DNA of 64,000 bases from Bradyrhizobium guangxiense (GTDB taxonomy: Bacteria > Pseudomonadota > Alphaproteobacteria > Rhizobiales > Xanthobacteraceae), in contig NZ_CP022219.1 of NCBI RefSeq assembly GCF_004114915.1, positions 3,874,501-3,938,500 of the forward strand. Direction: 5' to 3'. Below are positions 43,878 through 52,900 of the stretch, in pieces. Made by a program: the position numbers and the translations under genes. Under the pieces are notes generated by a model. The model saw nothing but the letters and a program-made list of their open reading frames with translations. It made no database searches and had not been told where the DNA came from. Within the stretch, counting starts at the first letter, position 1. Each line of letters begins with the position of its first letter.

Positions 43878-44831
43878 CTAACCCGCGGCGCTGGATTGCG
43901 GGCCGAGATTGGCGCGCTTGTCGAAACGGGCAACGCGGGACAACAGATAGTCGACCTCGGCCTTCGCTGTCGCCGTCATCGTTGCGCCCGGCTTGCGCTG
44001 CGCGCTGGAGGCGATGACGCCGCGCTTCTGCAGCACGTATTTGCGCACGGTCAGGCCGACGCCGGGCTGCTGCTCGTAGCGGATCAAAGGCAGATGCGCG
44101 TCGAACAGGTCATGCGCGGCATCGCGCTTGCCGGCCTTGGAGAGGTTCACGACGTCGATCAGAAGCTCGGGGAAGGCGTAACCGGTCATGGCGCCGTCGG
44201 CGCCGCGCTCCATCTCGAAGTCGAGGAAGGTGCCGCCATTGCCGCACAAGATCGAGAGCGGACGCAGCGATCCGTCCTTCTGGAAGCCGCGCAGCGTCGT
44301 GATCTTCTCCAGGCCCGGCCAGTCCTCGTGCTTGAGCATCACGCAGTTCGGATTGTCCATGACGATCTTGCGGATCACGGATGGCGTGAACACCACCTGC
44401 AAGGTGAGCGGATAGTCCTGAAGCACCCAGGGCACATCCGGGCCGACCGCTTCCGCCGCCTGCTTGAAATAGCCGATGATCTGGTCGTCGGTGCGCAAGG
44501 ATGGCGGCGGCGCGATCATCACGCCGGCCGCACCCGCATCCATCGAGGCCCTCGCCAGCGAGCGCATGGTGGCAAAGCCCGGCGCCGAGACGCCGACGAT
44601 CACCTGCATCTTCTTGGCGCGCTTGACGTAGCGCACCGCCACCTGCTCGGCCTCGGTGGCATCGAGCTTCGGGGCCTCGCCAAGGATCCCCAGCACCGTG
44701 ACGCCGTCGCAGCCGACCTCCTCGTAGAAATCGGTCAGGCGGTCGATCGAGCGCTCGTCGATCCGGCCGTCGTCGTGGAACGGCGTCGGCGCGATTGCGA
44801 AAGTGCCCTTGGCGTCGGCGGTCAGTTTCAT
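43878..44831 (-). CDS. Dihydrodipicolinate synthase family protein
   Basis: 317 residues of the DapA/NanA-type TIM barrel. The Schiff-base Lys is in CVMLKHEDWPG, and the GxxGE region reads VTVLGILGEAPKL. These enzymes are class I aldolases acting on pyruvate or related keto acids; the family is broad, and true DapA is unlikely because the C-terminal part and context differ. It lies 4 bases before the Nudix gene and is probably co-transcribed with it. ATG 44831 has only a weak ribosome site. Confidence 0.88.
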   Translation of the reverse strand: MKLTADAKGTFAIAPTPFHDDGRIDERSIDRLTDFYEEVGCDGVTVLGILGEAPKLDATEAEQVAVRYVKRAKKMQVIVGVSAPGFATMRSLARASMDAGAAGVMIAPPPSLRTDDQIIGYFKQAAEAVGPDVPWVLQDYPLTLQVVFTPSVIRKIVMDNPNCVMLKHEDWPGLEKITTLRGFQKDGSLRPLSILCGNGGTFLDFEMERGADGAMTGYAFPELLIDVVNLSKAGKRDAAHDLFDAHLPLIRYEQQPGVGLTVRKYVLQKRGVIASSAQRKPGATMTATAKAEVDYLLSRVARFDKRANLGPQSSAAG

Positions 44832-44852
44832 CAGTCCAATATCCTCTGGTTC

Positions 44853-44951
44853 GTCATTCCGGGGCGGCTCGCAGAGCCGAACTCTGGTGCGCAATTGCGC
44901 ACCTGAGAATCCCGAGATTCCGGGTTCGTGCTTCGCACGCCCCGGAATGAC
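44853..44951. repeat. Intergenic palindromic repeat, family A copy 2
   Basis: Starts GTCATTCCGGGGC and ends GCCCCGGAATGAC, with the inner CTGGTGCGCAATTGCGCACC block also found in copy 1. Outer arms pair perfectly over 12 bases. Located between the DapA-family gene and the SDR gene. Confidence 0.8.
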
Positions 44952-44958
44952 GGGAAAG

Positions 44959-45837
44959 CTAAAACCGCCGCGCCCCCATCTTGATCTGCTCCTCGGAGAA
45001 GAAGATCTCCTTGGCGTGATCGACGATGTCCTGGGCGTTCCAGCCCGAGTGCGGCGGCTTCCAGCCTTCCATTTCCATCATCCGCATTTCGCGCACGCCG
45101 CGGGGCCCGGACACGCCCAGCACCTTGCCGGTCTGGTCGCCCGACAAGTCGCTGACCATGTATAGCACGGCCGGCGCGATGCCGTCCGGCCCCAGCGCCG
45201 CCCCCGGGTTCTCCTTATAGCGGGGCAGGTCTGCGGTCATGCGGGTCAGGGCGCCCGGGGCGAGCGTCCAGATCCGGATGTTGTACTTCCGGCCTTCGAT
45301 CGCGAGCACGTTGGACAGGCCCCAGATGCCGCCCTTGGCCGCCCCGTAATTGGTCTGGCCAAAATTGCCGATCAGCCCCGAGGTCGAGGAGGTGTTGACG
45401 ATGACGCCGCCGCCGTTTTCCCGCATCCAGCGAAACACCGGCATGGTGCAACAAAAGGTACCCTTCAAATGGACCTTGATGACCTTGTCCCAGTCGGCCT
45501 CGCTGGCCTTGTGAAAGGTCTGGTCGCGAAGGATGCCAGCATTGTTGACCAGGATGTCGGCTCGGCCGAAGTGCTTGATGGCGTCGTCGAACACCGACTG
45601 GCCGCCCTCCATGGTGGAGATGTCGGCGCCGTTAGCGACCGCCTTTCCGCCCTCGGCCTTGATCGCGTCCACCACCTGCTGGGCCATCGAGGTGTCGGCG
45701 CCGGAGCCGTCGCGAGGCCCGCCGAGGTCGTTGACGACGACCGCGGCCCCTTCCCGCGCGAACAGCTTCGCATAGGCCTCACCGAGCCCCCCGCCCGCGC
45801 CGGTGATCAGCGCAACCTTGCCATCGAGTAGTCCCAT
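44959..45837 (-). CDS. SDR family oxidoreductase, MFE-2 (3R)-hydroxyacyl-CoA dehydrogenase-like
   Basis: 292 residues from ATG 45837 (MGLLDGKVALITGAGGGLGE), preceded by GGGAGAAG. NAD motif TGAGGGLG, NNAG, catalytic Ser in SSTSG and the YGAAK pair (YxxxK) are intact. The sequence around GLIGNFGQTNYGAAKGGIWG and an acidic insert after strand 2 (NDLGGPRDGSG) are typical of the dehydrogenase half of peroxisomal multifunctional enzyme 2. The C-terminal extension is longer than in plain SDRs. Together with the MaoC gene next to it, it could carry out hydration-dehydrogenation in beta-oxidation of fatty or steroid acids. Confidence 0.9.
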   Translation of the reverse strand: MGLLDGKVALITGAGGGLGEAYAKLFAREGAAVVVNDLGGPRDGSGADTSMAQQVVDAIKAEGGKAVANGADISTMEGGQSVFDDAIKHFGRADILVNNAGILRDQTFHKASEADWDKVIKVHLKGTFCCTMPVFRWMRENGGGVIVNTSSTSGLIGNFGQTNYGAAKGGIWGLSNVLAIEGRKYNIRIWTLAPGALTRMTADLPRYKENPGAALGPDGIAPAVLYMVSDLSGDQTGKVLGVSGPRGVREMRMMEMEGWKPPHSGWNAQDIVDHAKEIFFSEEQIKMGARRF

Positions 45838-45861
45838 GGTGGCTTCTCCCTGTTTATTGTT

Positions 45862-45952
45862 GTCATTCCGGGGCGCGCGAAGCGCGAACCCGGAATCTCG
45901 TGCCACAACTTCTGGATTCCGGGTTCAGCCCTGCGGGCTGCCCCGGAATGAC
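45862..45952. repeat. Intergenic palindromic repeat, family A copy 3
   Basis: Frame GTCATTCCGGGGC ... GCCCCGGAATGAC with an inner GCGCGAAGCGC hairpin and ATTCCGGGTTCAGCCCTGCG variant. Lies between the SDR and MaoC genes. Confidence 0.8.
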
Positions 45953-45960
45953 GGAGGGCC

Positions 45961-46821
45961 CTAACCCAGCACCGTCTTGCCGTTCTTGATCACGGTGACG
46001 CCGCGCGACTTCACCTCGGCTTCGAACGAGATCACGTTGGCGTCCTTCCAGAGATCCATGGTCACGGTCTCGCCGGGATAGACCGGGGAAGAGAACCGCG
46101 CGACGTGCTGGCGGAAGGCGCTGGCGTCGTAGTCGGCATAGGTCTGCAGCACGCCGCGGCAGGTGATACCGTAGGTGCACATGCCGTGCAGGATCGGGCG
46201 CGGAAAGCCGGCCTTCTTGGCGAACTCGGGATCGGAGTGCAGCGGGTTGCGGTCGCCGCAGAGGCGATAGACCAGCGCCTGATCGGGACGCGTCGTGATA
46301 TCGATGGTCTTGTCGGGCTCGCGCGATGGGATCTTGTGCGGGTCGGGCTGCGTCAGGTTCGGCCCGCCAAAGCCGCCGTCGCCGCGGGCGAAGCGCGAGG
46401 CGACCAGCGTTGCCAGCTTCTCGCCCTTCTCGTTCTTCAGCACGGTCTGATGCACGATGACGACGCCCTTGTCCTTGCCCTTGTCGTAGACTTCGAGCAC
46501 GGAGGAGTCGGCGGTGATGTGCGCGGCCACCGGCAGCGGCTGGTGGAAGGTGATGTCGCGCTCGCCGTCAACCACCATGACGCGGTTGAGATTCATCTCG
46601 CCGGGACCAGCACCCCACGCCGCGACAGAGGCGAAGGTCGGCACCACCTTGAGCGGCCGCGGGGTGAACGTGCCCTCGTTGACGAAGGCAAGCTCCTTCT
46701 CGTCCATGGGGTCGGCGCCGAGGCCGATGCCGTAGGCGTAGAGCATCACCTCGCGATCGGTGTAGGCATATTTCTGACCGAGGTTTTTCAGGCCTTTGAG
46801 TTCTTCGTATCTGGCGGACAT
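45961..46821 (-). CDS. MaoC family (hydratase 2-like) enoyl-CoA hydratase
   Basis: 286 residues, two hot-dog units as in eukaryotic hydratase 2. The hydratase-2 motif is complete: YRLCGDRNPLHSDPEFAKKA with the catalytic Asp and His, followed by GFPRPILHGMCTYG. It adds water to trans-2-enoyl-CoA to give (3R)-hydroxyacyl-CoA, which the neighbouring SDR could oxidise. ATG 46821 is preceded by GAGGAAAGA. The two genes correspond to the two catalytic parts of peroxisomal MFE-2, here separate proteins. Confidence 0.93.
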   Translation of the reverse strand: MSARYEELKGLKNLGQKYAYTDREVMLYAYGIGLGADPMDEKELAFVNEGTFTPRPLKVVPTFASVAAWGAGPGEMNLNRVMVVDGERDITFHQPLPVAAHITADSSVLEVYDKGKDKGVVIVHQTVLKNEKGEKLATLVASRFARGDGGFGGPNLTQPDPHKIPSREPDKTIDITTRPDQALVYRLCGDRNPLHSDPEFAKKAGFPRPILHGMCTYGITCRGVLQTYADYDASAFRQHVARFSSPVYPGETVTMDLWKDANVISFEAEVKSRGVTVIKNGKTVLG

Positions 46822-46873
46822 TCTTTCTTTCCTCTCCGGCATTTGTCTCAGCGAGCGCCGGCGCTCGTTAATG

Positions 46874-47070
46874 TGCCCTCTCCCCTTGTGGGAGAGGGCT
46901 ACTCCGCCGGAGCAACAAACTCGTATGGGTGAGGGGTTGGCTCCTCAGAAAAAGCCTCTCTGCGGAGAGAACCCCTCATCCGGCGCCGAAGCCGAAGCTT
47001 CGCTTCGGCGTCTCTTGAGGGACGGCCGCCAGAGACGGCCTATGCCACCTTCTCCCACAGGGGGAGAAGG
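46874..47070. repeat. Intergenic composite repeat, family D
   Basis: Flanked by CCCTCTCCCCTTGTGGGAGA and CCTTCTCCCACAGGGGGAGA, two self-complementary ends, with an internal hairpin (GCCGAAGC/GCTTCGGC). It fills most of the 259-base space between the MaoC and DUF35 genes. A fragment with the same CCCCTCTCCGCTTGCGGG core occurs at 54966. Confidence 0.7.
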
Positions 47071-47080
47071 AAGAAAGCAA

Positions 47081-47470
47081 TCAGGCGACTGTGAAGAACG
47101 GCAGCGGGGCGCCATCCGTCGGCTTGAACACCACCTTCACCTTCTGGCCGATCTTCAGCTTCTCGAGATCGCAGTCGACGAAATTGGTCTGCACCGACGG
47201 CCCCTCCTTCAGCGTGACGTAGCCGATGGCGTAAGGGCCGGTCGGCGATTTCCGCATCAGGCTCCAGGTGTAGATCGTGCCCTCGCCCGACGCCTCCTCC
47301 CACACCGTCTTGTCGGAGTAGCAGAACGGGCAGATCGAGCGCGGGAAGTAGTGCGCTTCCCCGCAGGCGGTGCAGCGCTTGATCATGAACTTGCCCTGCT
47401 TCGCCGCATCCCAGAACGCGGCGGTCTCGGGATTGGTCACCGGGGCCGGATATTTCTTTGCATCTACCAT
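47081..47470 (-). CDS. DUF35 / Zn-ribbon OB-fold acyl-CoA-associated protein
   Basis: 129 residues from ATG 47470 (MVDAKKYPAP). The rubredoxin-like zinc ribbon has CxxC pairs CTACGEAHYFPRSICPFC, then a DUF35 OB-fold with EGTIYTWSLMRKSPTG. Such proteins form tight complexes with SCP-x-type thiolases and hydratases and are needed for their activity (known for steroid degradation). It overlaps the stop of the thiolase gene by one base (TGATG), supporting a complex here. Confidence 0.92.
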   Translation of the reverse strand: MVDAKKYPAPVTNPETAAFWDAAKQGKFMIKRCTACGEAHYFPRSICPFCYSDKTVWEEASGEGTIYTWSLMRKSPTGPYAIGYVTLKEGPSVQTNFVDCDLEKLKIGQKVKVVFKPTDGAPLPFFTVA

Positions 47471-48627
47471 CACACGCGCTCCAGAATGGCCGTCGAGGCG
47501 GCGTGGCGGACACCCAAGAGGCCGCCGGTGCCGTGGGCGATGGCGAGATCGCAATTCTTGACCTGCACCTTCGGATGCGCCTCGCCGCGCAGCTGCCGCA
47601 CGGCCTCTAGGATCTTGGTCATGCCGCCGCGGTTGACGGGATGGTTGCTGCAGAGGCCGCCGCCGTCGGTGTTGAACGGCAGCTTGCCGACGCCCGAGAT
47701 CAGATTGCCGTCGGCGACGAACTTGCCGCCCTCGCCCTTCTTGCAGAAGCCGAGATCCTCGAGCTGCATCAGCACCGTGATGGTGAAGCTGTCATAGATC
47801 GAGGCGTATTTGATGTCCTTCGGCGTGATGCCGGCTTCCTCGAACGCCCGCGGGCCGGACCAGACGCCGGCGGAGTACGTGAGGTCGAGATCCTTGCCGC
47901 CGCGCGGGCCCTTCATGGCCTCGCCATGGCCGATCAGGCGCACCAGCGGCTTCTTCAAGCTCTTGGCAATCTCGGGCGTCGTCACGATCATCGCGCCGCC
48001 GCCGTCGGAGACGACGCAGCAATCCATGCGATGCAGGGGATCGGAGATCATCGGCGAGTTCAGGACGTCCTCGACGGTGACGACGTCCTTGAGCATGGCA
48101 TGCGGATTGTATTGCGCGTGGTGGGAAGCCGCGACCTTGATCCAGGCCAGTTGCTCGCTGGTCGTGCCATAGTCGTGCATATGGCGCATGGCACACATGC
48201 CGTAGGCATTGTGCGTGGTCGCGCCGTAAGCGGACTCGAAATCGACCTCGGCGCCGGCCGCGCGCGGCGGCATCACGCCGGTGCGCGGCTTGCCGGCCAG
48301 CGTAACAAGCGCGATCGAGCACTTGCCGGCGGCGATCGCCTCGGCCGCATGGCCGAGATGGATGATGTAGGAACAGCCGCCGGTCTCGGTGGAATCGACG
48401 TGGCGGAGCTTCTTGGTGTTCAGGCCGAGATAATCGACCATCGGCCAGGCGCCACCGGGGGCATCGCCCGCGCAGAAATAGCCGTCGACGTCGTCCTTGC
48501 TGATCCCGGCATCCTCGATCGCGCCCTTGGCGACCTCGGCGTGGAGCTGCGCGGTGGATTTGTCCGGCGCATGCCGGGTCGGGTGCTCATAGATCCCGGC
48601 AATGTAGGCCTTGCCCTTGATGGTCAA
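47470..48627 (-). CDS. SCP-x type thiolase / acetyl-CoA acetyltransferase family protein
   Basis: 385 residues with a TTG start at 48627 (MTIKGKAYIAGIYEHPTR); GGAGACCTGAAG precedes it and no ATG is available upstream in frame. The nucleophile Cys is in STETGGCSYIIHLGHA, later conserved parts are GGGLCSNHPVNRGG and AHGTGGLLGVRH. The thiolase belongs to the SCP-x/lipid-transfer group, which lacks the usual C-terminal Cys motif CxG and works with a DUF35 partner, as encoded immediately downstream. Cleaves 3-ketoacyl-CoA or runs retro-aldol reactions on steroid side chains in known members. Confidence 0.9.
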   Translation of the reverse strand: MTIKGKAYIAGIYEHPTRHAPDKSTAQLHAEVAKGAIEDAGISKDDVDGYFCAGDAPGGAWPMVDYLGLNTKKLRHVDSTETGGCSYIIHLGHAAEAIAAGKCSIALVTLAGKPRTGVMPPRAAGAEVDFESAYGATTHNAYGMCAMRHMHDYGTTSEQLAWIKVAASHHAQYNPHAMLKDVVTVEDVLNSPMISDPLHRMDCCVVSDGGGAMIVTTPEIAKSLKKPLVRLIGHGEAMKGPRGGKDLDLTYSAGVWSGPRAFEEAGITPKDIKYASIYDSFTITVLMQLEDLGFCKKGEGGKFVADGNLISGVGKLPFNTDGGGLCSNHPVNRGGMTKILEAVRQLRGEAHPKVQVKNCDLAIAHGTGGLLGVRHAASTAILERV

Positions 48628-48748
48628 ACTTCAGGTCTCCGCTCGCGTTTCTTATTGCCCCGTTTTTCTGAACCGCACCGGGCGGATTGGCAAGCGCGGA
48701 AATATTCCGCCCTGCGAGAGGGTAGCAGGTTGGCGCAATTCCCCTCCC

Positions 48749-48900
48749 CGTCATCCTGAGGCGCGAGTGGCGAGATGCAAAGCATCGCGCCGGGAGCCTC
48801 GAAGGATGCACAGCCGATCCGCCTCTACGCAATCCTTGCGGCTACAGCCGGGCCGTCGTCCTTCGAGGCTCGCTGAAGGGGCTCGCGCCTCAGGATGACG
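48749..48900. repeat. Intergenic palindromic repeat, family B
   Basis: Bounded by CGTCATCCTGAGGCGCGAG and CTCGCGCCTCAGGATGACG, perfectly complementary over 19 bases, with inner CTTCGAGGCTC-type inverted parts. I recognise it as a widespread intergenic element in Bradyrhizobium and related genera. It occupies half of the 310-base gap between the thiolase gene and the hypothetical gene at 48938. Confidence 0.8.
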
Positions 48901-48937
48901 GGGAAAGAGCGGTGAACGCAGCTCGCGGCTGCAACCC

Positions 48938-49282
48938 TCAATGATGCGTTTCCAGGACAATGATTGGAGACGAAGATTCGTCTCGCCACACCGACGCCAG
49001 ATAGCAATAGCCGCCGGGATAGGCGTCGAGATCAAACCTGTCGACATCGGGAGGCACGAGCCGACATTTCAACTCAACCCTCCAGAAATCAAAGCGGTCC
49101 GCGCTCGGTATCCAGCGCAAAGGCTTTCCCACGTCAGCAACGACGAAGCTCGACCCATCCAGCAGAAGTTCCACGATTGCAGTCGCCCCGATCCTCTCGG
49201 CGCGCTGGGCACGAAGCGCGCCCTGGTTGGTCCAGAGCTCAGCGAGCGGCAGGCCTATGACGATACGCTGGGCAGCATCCAT
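48938..49282 (-). CDS. Hypothetical protein
   Basis: 114 residues, ATG 49282 with GGGAGCAGGAG just upstream. The composition is globular, with IRIVIGL-type beta strands and blocks such as GATAIVELLLDGSSFVVADV and WIPSADRFDFWRVELKCRLV. No family recognised. It lies alone between two repeat regions, so it may be an acquired single gene, though its codon use does not look unusual. Confidence 0.65.
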   Translation of the reverse strand: MDAAQRIVIGLPLAELWTNQGALRAQRAERIGATAIVELLLDGSSFVVADVGKPLRWIPSADRFDFWRVELKCRLVPPDVDRFDLDAYPGGYCYLASVWRDESSSPIIVLETHH

Positions 49283-49365
49283 CTCCTGCTCCCGTTAAGT
49301 TTGCGGGCATAGCTTAGCATCCTCGCGGCGCGTTTCGCCCGAGCTTTGCGTCCGTCTTGCGACCC

Positions 49366-49745
49366 TCCAAAAACAGAGGGCGCAGGGAAGACCGGGTGCC
49401 GGCTGGGCACCCACGGTCCGCTGTGCGCGAATTGCGCGAAGAACAGATGCACAGCGGCATACAGGTGAAGCCAAACATCCGGCCTTCCCTGCGCAGTGGC
49501 TTTACGGCTTATGTCGCGCTCTCCCCGGGGAGCGATGCACTATTGCCCCCGTCGCCCTGCGAGTGACCCGCAAGACTTGACGCACAGACCCCGGGCGTCA
49601 GGACCACACGATTTTGCCGTACGCGAGACAGGCCCGTCGTGCACGAGACAATCGCTCGCGCGACGCAGCCCACGTCCACCGCCGCTCACCCCGCGTTTCG
49701 TGACGATCGCGATACGCCCCTCTGAGAGGGATGAGGTGGCGAACG
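49366..49745. other. Multi-hairpin dispersed element (possible structured RNA or MITE-like unit)
   Basis: An outer stem pairs GCGCAGGGAAGACCGG (49380-49395) with CCGGCCTTCCCTGCGC (49479-49494), one mismatch, and encloses two further hairpins: GGGTGCC/GGCACCC (49394-49412) and CCGCTGTGC/GCACAGCGG (49418-49426 with 49449-49457). Downstream follow GCTC-TCCCC/GGGGAGC near 49519-49534 and TGACGC/GCGTCA near 49578-49600. This three-way-junction layout recurs, as far as I recall, in many Bradyrhizobium intergenic regions. Function unknown. Confidence 0.55.
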
Positions 49746-49847
49746 ATTACGATAATTCCGAATTTCGGTAAAGCGGAATGTTTTTGCGAGAGTGGATTGA
49801 CCGGCCTATGGGTGTTTTGCCCGCCGAGCAATACAAGGGATGGTGCT

Positions 49848-49969
49848 GTGGGGTGGGCAAAGCGACTTGTCCGCCATAGCTCGAAGAGCGACGGCGGAAG
49901 CGTGCCCTCGTCTTTGCGCAAGCATGGCCAGGTGGTGGGCACGGCGCTCTGCGCCTTTGCCCACCCCAC
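49848..49969. repeat. Intergenic palindromic repeat, family C copy 1
   Basis: GTGGGGTGGGCAAAG at the left end pairs with CTTTGCCCACCCCAC at the right end, and an inner CCGCCATAGCTCGAAGAGCG segment forms another hairpin. It ends 9 bases before the stop of the oxidoreductase gene. A second copy is at 57881. Confidence 0.8.
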
Positions 49970-49978
49970 GAGACTGCC

Positions 49979-52900
49979 CTACTCGGCTGCGATCTGCCGT
50001 GGCGCGGGCGGTGGATTGGCGAGATCCGCGGCGAGCTGCGCGTAGCGCGCTTTGGCATCGGCCACCGCCTTGTCCTTCACCGGGCCGTAGCCGCGGATGC
50101 GGTCGGGCAGTGACAGGAGTTCGACCGCAGTGTCGATCGTGAGCGGCGACAACAGGCCGAGCACGGTGGTGACATCCTTTTCGTAGCCGGCGATCAGGTC
50201 GCGCTCGAGCTTGCGGTCGGCGCTGCGGCCGAAAATGTCGAACGGCGTGCCGCGCAGGAACTTGAACTTTGCGAGCACACGAAAGACATTCAGCATCCAC
50301 GGGCCGAAGGCGCGCTTCTTCGGGCGGCCGAGCGCGTCGACGCCGCTGCTGAGGATCGGCGGGGCCAGGTTGAAATTGAACGTGAAGTCGCCCTCGAACT
50401 GATCGCGGAGCTGCTGCTCGAAGGCGCCGTCGGTGTAGAGGCGCGCGACTTCGTACTCGTCCTTGTAAGCGAGCAGCTTGGCGTAGTTGATCGCGACCGC
50501 GCGCGGCAGCGCATCGCCATAGCCGCCCTGCTTGGCAGCGTCGCGGACCTGGTCGACCAGCTTGCGATAGCGCTTGGCCAGGCGGCCGTTCTGGTAGGCA
50601 GTCAGATGCTTGGCGCGGTGCTCGATGACCTCGTCCAGCGTCATCGCGTCGAGAGTCTTCGGCGCAATCACCTCGTCCGTGCCCTTCAGCATGTCAGCAA
50701 GACGCTTGGGGTCCGCGACTGCGAGGCGGCCGAGGCGGAAGGCTTCCTTGTTCATCTTGATCGAGACGCCGTTGACCTCGATCGCCTGCTCGATCGATTC
50801 CGCCGACAGCGGGAACAGACCCTTCTGATAGGCATAGCCCATCATCATCATGTTGGTGGCGATGGCATCGCCGAGCAGCTGCTCGGCCGGCTTGGTGAAA
50901 TCGAAGAAGACGGAGTCCTTGTGCAGCGCCGTCTCCAGCACCGCATTCAGCTTGCGGGTCTGGAAGTTGAAGTCGCGGTTGAGGATGAAATCGGCGGTAG
51001 GAATGACGTGGCTGTTGATGATGCCGTGGGTGCGGCTGGAGTCGCACAGCGAGATCGTGTCCTTGGCAACGGCGACCACTTCGTCGGCGGCAAGCACGAG
51101 ATCGGCCGTGCCGGTGACGATGCGCGAACAGGTCACTTCCGCCGGATGATCCGACAGGCGGACATGGCTGAGCACCGCCCCGCCCTTTTGCGCAAGGCCC
51201 GACATGTCCAGGATCATCGAGGCCTTGCCTTCGATATGGGCGGCCATACCGAGCAACGCGCCGATGGTGAGAACGCCGGTGCCGCCGACACCGCCGACCG
51301 CGATGTTGTAGGGCTTATCGAGCATCGGGCGCGACGCCGGCTCGGGCAATTCGCCGATGTCAGCCAGCTCGCTAGGTGCCCGGTGGCGCGGCTTGCCGCC
51401 GTCGACGGTGACGAAGGACGGGCAGAAGCCTTTCAGACACGAATAGTCCTTGTTGCAGGAGGACTGGTTGATGGCGCGCTTGCGACCGAACTCGGTCTCC
51501 AGCGGCTCGACCGAGATGCAGTTCGACTGCACTGAGCAGTCGCCGCAGCCTTCGCAGACCGCCGGGTTAATCATGACGCGGCGCGCCGGATCCTCCATCA
51601 GGCCGCGCTTGCGGCGGCGGCGCTTCTCGGCGGCGCAGGGCTGCACGAACACGATCGCCGACGTGCCCTTGTACTCGCGGCACATCTTCATGACGTTCTG
51701 CAGCTCGTCGCGGTGATATTTCTTCACGCCGGGCGCGATGGTATCGGCCGGATAGGCGTCGGGCGCCTCTGAGACCAGATAGATCTCGCGAATGCCTTCG
51801 GCGTGGAGCTGGAAAGTGATCTGCTGCGGCGAGAGATCGCCGTCATGGCGCTGGCCGCCGGTCATGGCCACCGCGTCGTTGTAAAGGATCTTGTAGGTGA
51901 TGTTGGTCTTGGACGCGACGGCCTGACGGATGGCGAGAAGGCCGGAGTGGAAGTAAGTGCCGTCGCCGAGATTGGCGAAGATGTGGTTCTCGTTGGTGAA
52001 CGGCGCGATGCCGACCCAGGGCACGCCCTCGCCGCCCATATGGGTAAACGTCTCGGTCGAGCGGTCCATCCACAGCGCCATGAAATGGCAACCGATGCCG
52101 GCGAGCGCGCGGCTGCCTTCGGGGACCTTGGTCGAGGTGTTGTGGGGACAGCCGGAGCAGAAATAAGGGGTGCGGGAGACAGGGGCGACCGCCTGCATCT
52201 GGGTCGCCTGGCGGCCGTTGAACCAGTCGGCCTTGGCGCGGAGCATCGAAGCGATCTCGGGGTTGAGATCGAGCTTGAGAAGTCGCTCGGTCAGCGAGGT
52301 CGCGAGCGAGGCGACACTGAGCTCGGCGGCGAAGGTCAGGAAGCGCTTGTCATGCTCGTCCATCTTGCCGACGATGCGCGGACGGACATCGTCGCGCCAG
52401 TTGAACAACACCTGCTTGACCTGGTTCTCGACGATCTCGCGGCGCTCCTCGATGATGAAGATCTCTTCGAGGCCGACGGCGAATTGATGCACGCCTTCCG
52501 GCTCCAGCGGCCAGGGCATGCCGATCTTGTAGAGGCGAAGGCCGATCTTTGCGGCAACCTCCTCGGTGATGCCAAGCTCGCGGAGCGCCTGGCGAACGTC
52601 CTCGTAGCTCTTGCCGGAGGCCATGATGCCGAAACGGGCGTTCGGCGAATCCATGGTGATACGGTTGACCTTGTTGGCGCGCGCAAAGGCGATGGCGGCA
52701 AAGCCCTTGTAGTCCTGCAGGCGGCGATCCTGCTCGAAACGGTCGTCGGGCCAGCGCAGGTTGAGGCCGCCGGGCGGCAGCTCGAAATCGGTGGGGATGA
52801 TGAACGGCTTCATCTCGTCGGTGAGATCGATCTCGGCGGTGGTCTCCACCGTCTCGGTGATCACCTTCATGCCGACCCAGCAGCCCGAATAGCGTGACAT

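Larger units (their letters stand above)
49283..49978. other. 696-base gene-free region with element and repeat
   Basis: The region contains a multi-hairpin element (49366-49745) and a family C repeat (49848-49969). Between them, 49746-49847 shows nothing clear. Frames that run through it are not believable as genes: their composition is Arg/Ser/Pro-rich, and one of them (starting at 49357) resembles false predictions that I recall from many Bradyrhizobium genomes. Confidence 0.55.

Noticed and set aside
49357..49566. Open frame starting MRPSKNRGRREDRVPAG
   Set aside because: It lies inside the multi-hairpin element, has unlikely composition, and resembles false predictions recalled from many related genomes.
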